From positions 1 to 9,300 of the forward strand of contig NZ_AOGX02000003.1 in the NCBI RefSeq assembly GCF_000332475.2: a DNA stretch of 9,300 bases, given 5' to 3'. The DNA comes from Leptospira yanagawae serovar Saopaulo str. Sao Paulo = ATCC 700523 (GTDB lineage: Bacteria > Spirochaetota > Leptospiria > Leptospirales > Leptospiraceae). Each line of letters starts with the position of its first letter. The stretch's first letter is position 1. The position numbers and the translations under genes are program-made. The notes under the pieces are model-generated. The model did not search any database, was not told the DNA's origin, and saw nothing but the letters and a program-made list of their open reading frames with translations. Below, in pieces: positions 5,002 to 9,300 of the stretch.

Positions 5002-6177
5002 ATGGAAGAAGAATCAAATTCAGCCGATAGTAATGAACACCTAATTCCTGATAAACAGAACGATTCAATTGATGAAAATTCTTCCGATACTTTACCAGGT
5101 TCTGCTTTAAACTTTCCAAAACAAATTAATACCATAAATAATATGAGTAGCTTCTCTGCAGCTCAATCTGTGGCTGAAGCCCTCAAACGAACAAATACTC
5201 TTAATTCAATGAGTAGCTTCTCTGCAGCCCAATCTGTGGCTGAAGCCCTCAAACGAACAAATACTCTTAATTCAATGAGTAGGGAACACCAAATGCAGGA
5301 AAATGTTATCCAAGAAAATTATAGTAGTTCCTTGAAACTAAAAAAGGATATTATTGAATTAGAAAAACAAATTTTAGAATTCGAGAACAAATACAGTGAA
5401 AAATCAGAAGAACATAAGGAAGCAACCGAAGAGCTTGAAAAATTAAAGGTCTTAATTGAGACGTATGACTCTAAAAGCAAATTGAACCATATTGCAAGTA
5501 AAATTCATCCCGAGGCAGCGAATCTATTATATAGCAATCATGACTTATTAAAAGAATTCGATAAGGATACTTCAAGAAATGTAACCGTTTTATCAATCGA
5601 TATAAGACGATCAACAGAATTAATGCTAAAAGCTAAGGATCCGCATTCATATGCTTTATTTATTTCAGAAATAGCAGTTGGATTAAAAGAAATAATATTA
5701 GCAAATTTTGGAATCTTTGATAAATTTACCGGCGATGGAATATTAGCCTTTTTTTCCGAATTCTATTCAGGGAAAGACTTTCTAGCACATTCTCTCAAGG
5801 CAGCAAACGAATGTCATGAGTTTTTCAATAAGTATTATAATTTAAATAGAAATAAATTCAAAATAGTAATGAAAGATATTGGCTTAGGAATAGGAATAGA
5901 TTATGGCGAAGCAAACATAATAAAAATCAATAATGAATTAACGGTCATCGGAAACCCAGTAGTATATGCTTGTCGCTTCTCAGGATGTCAACCAAACCAA
6001 ACTCTAAGTAACCAAGGAATGGTAGATGCTTTGCGTGAAAAATATGATTCTTATTTAAATATCGAAGAAAGCTTAATAGACATTAAACATGAGGGCAAAG
6101 CCTTCGGTTATACCGCTTACTTAAATTTTAATAAATTACAATTAATTAATCCATTTTGGCTTAGAGATTCAAATTAA
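5002..6177 (+). CDS. Class III nucleotidyl cyclase with N-terminal repeats and coiled coil
   Basis: A 391-residue soluble protein. Residues 1-45 are acidic and Ser/Asn-rich. Residues 48-91 are two near-identical 22-residue repeats (MSSFSAAQSVAEALKRTNTL and so on). Residues about 100-158 form a charged coiled coil. Residues about 193-375 form a class III cyclase domain: metal-binding Asp200 (LSIDIRRST) and Asp245 (KFTGDG), and Lys241 in the purine-lysine position. By eye, the second base-recognition position is Thr314 rather than Asp, and Val321 replaces the transition-state Asn while Arg325 is kept (VVYACRF). Substrate is therefore uncertain. The VLSIDIRRST...FDKFTGDGILAFF...GLGIGIDYG pattern resembles, from memory, cyclases of the Pycsar pyrimidine-cyclase defence group. 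No effector gene is in this cassette, so function is a hypothesis. Confidence 0.85.
   Translation: MEEESNSADSNEHLIPDKQNDSIDENSSDTLPGSALNFPKQINTINNMSSFSAAQSVAEALKRTNTLNSMSSFSAAQSVAEALKRTNTLNSMSREHQMQENVIQENYSSSLKLKKDIIELEKQILEFENKYSEKSEEHKEATEELEKLKVLIETYDSKSKLNHIASKIHPEAANLLYSNHDLLKEFDKDTSRNVTVLSIDIRRSTELMLKAKDPHSYALFISEIAVGLKEIILANFGIFDKFTGDGILAFFSEFYSGKDFLAHSLKAANECHEFFNKYYNLNRNKFKIVMKDIGLGIGIDYGEANIIKINNELTVIGNPVVYACRFSGCQPNQTLSNQGMVDALREKYDSYLNIEESLIDIKHEGKAFGYTAYLNFNKLQLINPFWLRDSN
5143..5274 (+). repeat. Two tandem 66-bp repeats in the cyclase gene
   Basis: Units 5143-5208 and 5209-5274 each encode 22 residues and differ at a single base (GCT versus GCC, silent). The bases after the second unit begin a third (ATGAGTAG), and INTINN before the first resembles TNTLNS, a decayed earlier unit. 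The in-frame unit length and near identity point to a recent duplication. Confidence 0.92.
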
Positions 6178-6194
6178 AAACCTTTTGACACTTC

Positions 6195-6356
6195 GCATAA
6201 CAGCAACTAACCGCTTCGCTTCGGGACGAGCCCTCGCTTGGGCTGCGCCACATAGGCTTCTGGCACTCCCCTTGCCTACGCAAGTGTCGTTCCAGTCCCT
6301 AACGTCCCGTTCGGGACTCAGGGCCAGCCTACGTCGGTTAGTCTAGTTCGTTATAC
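6195..6356 (+). repeat. attC: attC site 5
   Basis: 5' core GCATAAC (6195-6201) and 3' core GTTATAC (6350-6356) mismatch each other. Inner boxes ACTAACCG/CGGTTAGT and central stem CATAGGCT/AGCCTACG covary relative to sites 2 and 3. It closes the cyclase cassette: flank TTTTGACACTTC is complementary to that cassette's start apart from position 11. Confidence 0.9.
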
Positions 6357-6546
6357 GCTATGGTTTACATTTAATTTAATTACAGAATTTGAGAAATATA
6401 AATATTTTGAATCAGAAAGGTAGTTAATAAATTAATATTCCATTATAGGATAGAATGTAAATATTCAAAAAAGTCTTATCTATTAATTTATGTTCAATAA
6501 AATACTTTACAAATTTACAGAACCTTCTTTATAAATAATTAAAAAT
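6357..6546. other. AT-rich leader of cassette 5
   Basis: About 190 bases between attC5 and the next start codon. I find no gene, clear promoter, hairpin or ribosome binding site; the many AT-rich hexamers resembling -10 boxes are not distinguishable from background. Confidence 0.4.
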
Positions 6547-6837
6547 ATGGAACATTTTCATAATTACATTTCATTCGCACTTATTTTCTTATTTATTACT
6601 ATTCAAAATATATATTCACAGAATAAAAATGAAGTAATTGATTTTTCAAAATATGAGATCAAAGAGATTATCTATCTTGATTGCCCAAAAAAGAAAGAAT
6701 GCTTTAGAAACTGCTCAAGTTCAGGTTCGGCAATGCCTAATAGAAAATATGATCAATTCATAACCAACGATCAAGTTCTACGAAATGAATGTACGAGAAA
6801 ATGTAGTGAAATAAGTTGCACTGATATTAATAAGTAA
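6547..6837 (+). CDS. Small secreted cysteine-rich protein, unknown function
   Basis: A 96-residue protein I do not recognise. Residues 1-24 look like a Sec signal peptide: a hydrophobic stretch ISFALIFLFITIQNIYS followed by Q, giving a mature part of about 72 residues. That part has six cysteines at 46, 52, 56, 82, 86 and 91, arranged as two Cx3C pairs (CFRNC and CTRKC) plus two outer cysteines. Twin Cx3C patterns can form disulfide-linked helical hairpins, and an even number of cysteines in an exported protein suggests three disulfides. There is no cysteine at the signal end, so it is not an obvious lipoprotein. No ribosome binding site is clear before the ATG. It is the only gene of its cassette. 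Confidence 0.65.
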   Translation: MEHFHNYISFALIFLFITIQNIYSQNKNEVIDFSKYEIKEIIYLDCPKKKECFRNCSSSGSAMPNRKYDQFITNDQVLRNECTRKCSEISCTDINK

Positions 6838-6921
6838 ATTAAAATAATTAAATCATTAACTGAATATAAAAAAAGTTAGCTTAATAACATTTTAAACAAT
6901 AAATAATAAATAAACCACAGC

Positions 6922-7085
6922 GTATAACAGCGACTTACCGCTGCGCTTCGGCACAAGGCCTCGCTCGGGCTACGCCAAATTCCCCTTCTGGCATTCGCCT
7001 TGCCTTCGCAAGCTACATGCCAGTCCCTAACGTCCCGTTCCGGGACTCAGGGTCGGGGAACTTCGGTAAGTCTAGTTCGTTATGC
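6922..7085 (+). repeat. attC: attC site 6
   Basis: 5' core GTATAAC (6922-6928), 3' core GTTATGC (7079-7085), mismatched. Inner boxes ACTTACCG/CGGTAAGT, central stem AATTCCCC/GGGGAACT and the CTGGCAT/ATGCCAG, CTTGC/GCAAG and GTCCCG/CGGGAC arms are present. It closes cassette 5; flank TAAACCACAGC mirrors that cassette's beginning. Confidence 0.9.
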
Positions 7086-7121
7086 GTAATTTTTATAAAA
7101 CTGAATATAAATGGATAATAA

Positions 7122-7778
7122 ATGAAAGAGTTACTCAAAATATTAATAATTTCGATTTCAACTACATTTTGCTCATTTAATAGCAAAAATACTTATTACA
7201 CTATTATTGATCCCACAACCCAAGCCTTTGGTGAAATTGAACCCAAAATAGATGACTTCAAAGAATTACCATATTTGGCTAAAGTTGAAGTACTAACCAA
7301 AGAACCAATTAGAAAAGGCGTTTTTAATTTTCACAAAATTTCATATTTGGGAAAAATATACTACATAGATTCAATCTATCTTTCTAAAAAAACTGAACCT
7401 CCATTCAAAGAATATTGGCTAACGCAACAGCCAATAAGAGAATTTACAATAAATGAAAATGATATATTCAATAATACAAGGAAGAAATATAACTTCTTTG
7501 GACAACCGATGACTATCGATTGGTGGTATCCTGAGAAACCATGGATTTCTTCTGTTCATTCAATAGATTGTTCTGGCAAAAAAATCAAATTGATTTTAGT
7601 GGTTATCATAAGTAGCAGAATTGAAGGAAAAGTAGTAAAACTTATTTTTTCGTCCAAAAATGATATAATTGACTATGATCATCTTCTCGAATACTCAGCA
7701 TCAACCTTGGATAACAATCAAATAAATTTAGAAGAAATAAAATATCCAAGAAAGCACAACAAATGCTTTGAAGAATAA
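7122..7778 (+). CDS. Putative exported lipoprotein, unknown function
   Basis: A 218-residue protein I cannot assign to a family. The N-terminus MKELLKILIISISTTFCSF has a basic start, a hydrophobic core and a cysteine at 17 preceded by STTF, a loose lipobox of the spirochaete kind, so lipidation is plausible but not certain. The rest is rich in aromatic and beta-prone residues (YLGKIYYIDSIYL, WWYPEKPWISS) with cysteines near 150 and 215. The opening YYTIIDPTTQAF...LPYLAKVEVL...GKIYYIDSIYL is reminiscent of a degenerate SH3-like module, a weak impression only. Start: ATG after a weak GGA. Only 36 bases lie between attC6 and the ATG, so transcription probably comes from upstream. Confidence 0.7.
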   Translation: MKELLKILIISISTTFCSFNSKNTYYTIIDPTTQAFGEIEPKIDDFKELPYLAKVEVLTKEPIRKGVFNFHKISYLGKIYYIDSIYLSKKTEPPFKEYWLTQQPIREFTINENDIFNNTRKKYNFFGQPMTIDWWYPEKPWISSVHSIDCSGKKIKLILVVIISSRIEGKVVKLIFSSKNDIIDYDHLLEYSASTLDNNQINLEEIKYPRKHNKCFEE

Positions 7779-7797
7779 TTGTAAAAATAAAAACTAC

Positions 7798-7962
7798 GCA
7801 TAACAGCGACTTACCGCTACGCTTCGGCACAAGGCCTCGCTCGGCCTACGGCAAATTGTCCTCCTGTCACTCGCCTTGCTTACGCAAGCTACGTGCCAGT
7901 CCCTAACGTCCCGTTTCCGGGACTCAGGGTCGGACAACTTCGGTAAGTCTAGTTCGTTATAC
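7798..7962 (+). repeat. attC: attC site 7
   Basis: 5' core GCATAAC (7798-7804), 3' core GTTATAC (7956-7962), mismatched. The central stem is AATTGTCC/GGACAACT, a compensatory change from AATTCCCC/GGGGAACT in sites 3, 6 and 8. It closes cassette 6; flank ATAAAAACTAC mirrors the start of that cassette. Confidence 0.9.
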
Positions 7963-8142
7963 GACATAGCCTAAAAATCGTTTCGGAATTAAAGATGAGA
8001 TCATAAGAAAAATCAAAATGTGTTAAATTATTTCAAAACTAAATTTACATTGAATTTATCCAATCCAATTCATCCAAAATAATTAATTTTTTGATTGAAA
8101 TTGATTATACAATGTTACTACATTGTTAATACAGGCTTAAAA
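7963..8142. other. Leader of the AbrB-Doc cassette
   Basis: 180 AT-rich bases between attC7 and the antitoxin ATG. Apart from the inverted repeat at 8109-8126 I see no gene or defined promoter. A TTG-initiated in-frame extension from 8095 is possible but would translate through that repeat and adds nothing family-like. Confidence 0.4.
8109..8126. promoter_or_regulatory. Inverted repeat, candidate operator of the AbrB-Doc operon
   Basis: ACAATG-TTACTA-CATTGT, a perfect 6-bp dyad with a 6-base spacer, ending 17 bases before the antitoxin ATG. AbrB/MazE antitoxins bind palindromes over their own promoter, so autoregulation is a reasonable inference; binding is not shown. Confidence 0.5.
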
Positions 8143-8355
8143 ATGTTAAAAAAACTTGTGCAACACGGAAATAGCTCCGCTTTAGTTATTGAAAAACCTA
8201 TTCTTGAGCTACTTAAAATTGATCAAAATTCTACACTCGAAGTTACGACTGATGGTAAATCTTTGATTATTAAACCGATCGAGAAGAACTTATCTAAATC
8301 TTTAGAAAAGATTAATAAAGCTCACGGAAAAACACTCAAAAAACTAGCCCAATAA
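8143..8355 (+). CDS. AbrB/MazE-family antitoxin
   Basis: A 70-residue protein with the swapped-hairpin SpoVT-AbrB/MazE DNA-binding fold: LVQHGNSSALVIEKPILELL, then LEVTTDGKSLIIKPI. The C-terminal 25 residues (KSLEKINKAHGKTLKKLAQ) would be the flexible tail that binds and blocks the toxin. I start at ATG 8143, where AGG precedes it, rather than at the upstream TTG (8095), because the family begins right at this methionine. The stop TAA abuts the Doc start codon, giving a two-gene operon. The antitoxin would repress the operon, probably through the dyad at 8109-8126. Doc is classically paired with Phd, so this AbrB partner is a variant pairing. Confidence 0.88.
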   Translation: MLKKLVQHGNSSALVIEKPILELLKIDQNSTLEVTTDGKSLIIKPIEKNLSKSLEKINKAHGKTLKKLAQ

Positions 8356-8754
8356 ATGCTGGATGATACTATTTTCCTTTCAATTGAGGACGTAATTCAA
8401 ATACATAAAAACCAAATCGATATGTATGGCGGTGCAGCGGATATACGTGATTATGGACTCTTAGAGTCGGCTATTCATCAACCAATGACGACTTTTGATG
8501 GTGAAAGTTTACATCCTTCTTTATTTGATAAAGCTGCAGCATACTTATACTATCTTTGCAAAAATCATCCTTTTTTGGATGGAAACAAAAGAGTTGCATT
8601 AGCCTCTACACTAGTATTTCTCGATATTAATGGCTACGACCTCCTTGATCCAAATGAAATTCTCTATGATTTCGTTATTGGAGTTACAGAAGGAAAATTC
8701 AAACTTGGAGAAATTAAAAAAACTTTAGAATCTCTAGCAAAACTTAATATTTAA
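8356..8754 (+). CDS. doc: Doc (death-on-curing) Fic-fold toxin
   Basis: A 132-residue Doc-family protein of standard length. The N-terminal part (FLSIEDVIQIHKNQIDMYGG, DYGLLESAIHQP) is typical, and the catalytic motif HPFLDGNKR is intact at residues 71-79. Doc toxins use this Fic-like motif, with K in place of the second Fic glycine, to phosphorylate elongation factor Tu and stop translation; the catalytic His is 71. The segment FDKAAAYLYYLCKNHPFLDGNKRVAL is complete and no truncation is seen. Translation is coupled to the antitoxin (stop-start without gap). In an integron, such pairs can stabilise the array by killing cells that lose it; a phage-defence role is also possible. Confidence 0.93.
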   Translation: MLDDTIFLSIEDVIQIHKNQIDMYGGAADIRDYGLLESAIHQPMTTFDGESLHPSLFDKAAAYLYYLCKNHPFLDGNKRVALASTLVFLDINGYDLLDPNEILYDFVIGVTEGKFKLGEIKKTLESLAKLNI

Positions 8755-8768
8755 AAATAGGCTACGTC

Positions 8769-8933
8769 GTATAACAGCGACTTACCGCTTCGCTTCGGGA
8801 CTTCGCCCTCGCTCGGGCTACGCCAAATTCCCCTTCTGGCATTCGCCTTGCGTTCGCAAGCTACATGCCAGTCCCTAACGTCCCGCTTCCGGGACTCAGG
8901 GGCGGGGAACTTCGGTAAGTCTATTCGTTATAC
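8769..8933 (+). repeat. attC: attC site 8
   Basis: 5' core GTATAAC (8769-8775), 3' core GTTATAC (8927-8933). Stems as in sites 3 and 6, but the spacer between the inner box and the 3' core is TCTATTC instead of TCTAGTTC, one base shorter. It closes the AbrB-Doc cassette; flank TAGGCTACGTC mirrors that cassette's start. The following GTTATACGCAATAT fits the cassette-start pattern, so another cassette begins at 8928. Confidence 0.9.
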
Positions 8934-9300
8934 GCAATATCCAAAAAGTGATTCGGAGTCACTTAGTAAGTATTTACGCTAATATCTTTGATTTAACGCA
9001 TTTTTATTCATGAGATTCGTTCTATCGCAATTCTGCTGATTAACTAGAAAGTTTTAATGAAAATTTTCACCTTAAGAATTAAGAGAAAAGATGAACTAAA
9101 GAAAGAAATGAAGAGTTCTTGGTTTCATCTTAAATAAGAAATTATCTTTGTACGGCGACTCCATTTTACATAAATAAGAATAGAAATCTTATTTATCATT
9201 CTAAAAATATTTAGAAAAACAAAAAATTTAGGAAAGAAAAAATTAGAAAAAATACGAAATATTGACTAAATTGTTTTCTAATGACTTTTTCCTCTCACAT
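8934..9300. other. Start of cassette 8, no gene seen
   Basis: 367 AT-rich bases without a supported gene on either strand. The longest readable item I noticed is a 26-codon lysine-rich frame from ATG 9057, too short and without a ribosome binding site. A small hairpin AAGTGA-TTCGGAG-TCACTT occurs at 8946-8964. The cassette's gene may lie beyond the window. Confidence 0.5.
9170..9196. repeat. Perfect 10-bp AT-rich inverted repeat
   Basis: ATAAATAAGA (9170-9179) and TCTTATTTAT (9187-9196) flank the 7-base loop ATAGAAA. TAAATAAGAA also occurs at 9131-9140. It could be an operator or an AT-rich hairpin; no GC stem or U-run argues for a standard terminator. Confidence 0.5.

Larger units (their letters stand above)
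1290..9300 (+). mobile_element. Integron gene-cassette array (eight attC sites; integrase not in window)
   Basis: Eight related repeats separate small gene modules at spacings of about 730-1,580 bp. Each begins with RYATAAC (GCATAAC or GTATAAC) and ends with GTTATRC. Cutting G^TT gives cassettes 1448-2444, 2445-3351, 3352-4928, 4929-6350, 6351-7079, 7080-7956, 7957-8927 and an incomplete one from 8928. Proof of modularity: the C/T variant in each 3' core always matches the 5' core of the following site (7 of 7), although several sites are mismatched within themselves. Except for attC4 the sites are closely alike, as in sedentary chromosomal integrons. Neither an IntI gene nor an attI site is present, so an array tail and an integrase-less attC cluster are both possible. 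Confidence 0.88.

Noticed and set aside
1290..8933. Repeats as a CRISPR array or as MITE/REP insertions
   Set aside because: Spacing is gene-sized and irregular, repeats are 160 bp with inner arms, and the complementary partner of each end lies in the adjacent repeat, not the same one, which fits attC only.
9057..9137. 26-codon lysine-rich ORF in cassette 8
   Set aside because: Too short, no ribosome binding site and no recognisable motif; expected by chance in AT-rich DNA.

Overview
The window looks like part of a chromosomal integron cassette array from a low-GC spirochaete, most likely Leptospira. That name is an inference from base composition, spirochaete-style lipoprotein signals, an IS407-like IS3 element and the protein flavour; no rRNA or housekeeping marker is present to prove it. 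No integron integrase or attI site lies here, so this is either the distal part of an array or an integrase-less attC cluster.

Layout. Positions 31-1230 hold a decayed IS3-family insertion sequence: orfA is intact, orfB has many frameshifts, two of them caused by the same inserted 10-mer. The IS sits in the tail of a cassette whose attC follows at 1290-1453. Eight related attC sites of 162-165 bp then recur to 8933 and delimit seven complete cassettes plus the start of an eighth. Cutting between G and TT of each 3' core, the cassettes are 1448-2444 (HigB/HigA-like toxin-antitoxin), 2445-3351 (SH3b lipoprotein), 3352-4928 (mercury module: merR, merTP and a GDCCVxC protein), 4929-6350 (class III nucleotidyl cyclase), 6351-7079 (small Cys-rich secreted protein), 7080-7956 (putative lipoprotein), 7957-8927 (AbrB-type antitoxin with Doc toxin) and 8928 onward (no gene seen).

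The strongest result is structural. The 3' core of each attC matches, as inverted repeat, the 5' core of the NEXT attC rather than its own partner. This is exactly what recombination at G^TT predicts. The pairing continues beyond the core: in all seven complete cassettes the first and last 18 bases are complementary, cassette-specific in sequence, and broken at one invariant place, position 11, where the mismatch is A:C on the top strand and a G:T wobble on the bottom strand. Inside the attCs several stems covary between copies, also with A:C positions that become wobbles on the bottom strand. This suggests selection for bottom-strand folding.

The cargo is typical of such arrays: two toxin-antitoxin pairs that may stabilise the array, a self-contained metal-resistance unit in reverse orientation, three exported proteins, and a stand-alone cyclase resembling those of cyclic-nucleotide defence systems. 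Several cassettes have only 28-36 bases between attC and start codon, so they probably depend on read-through transcription.
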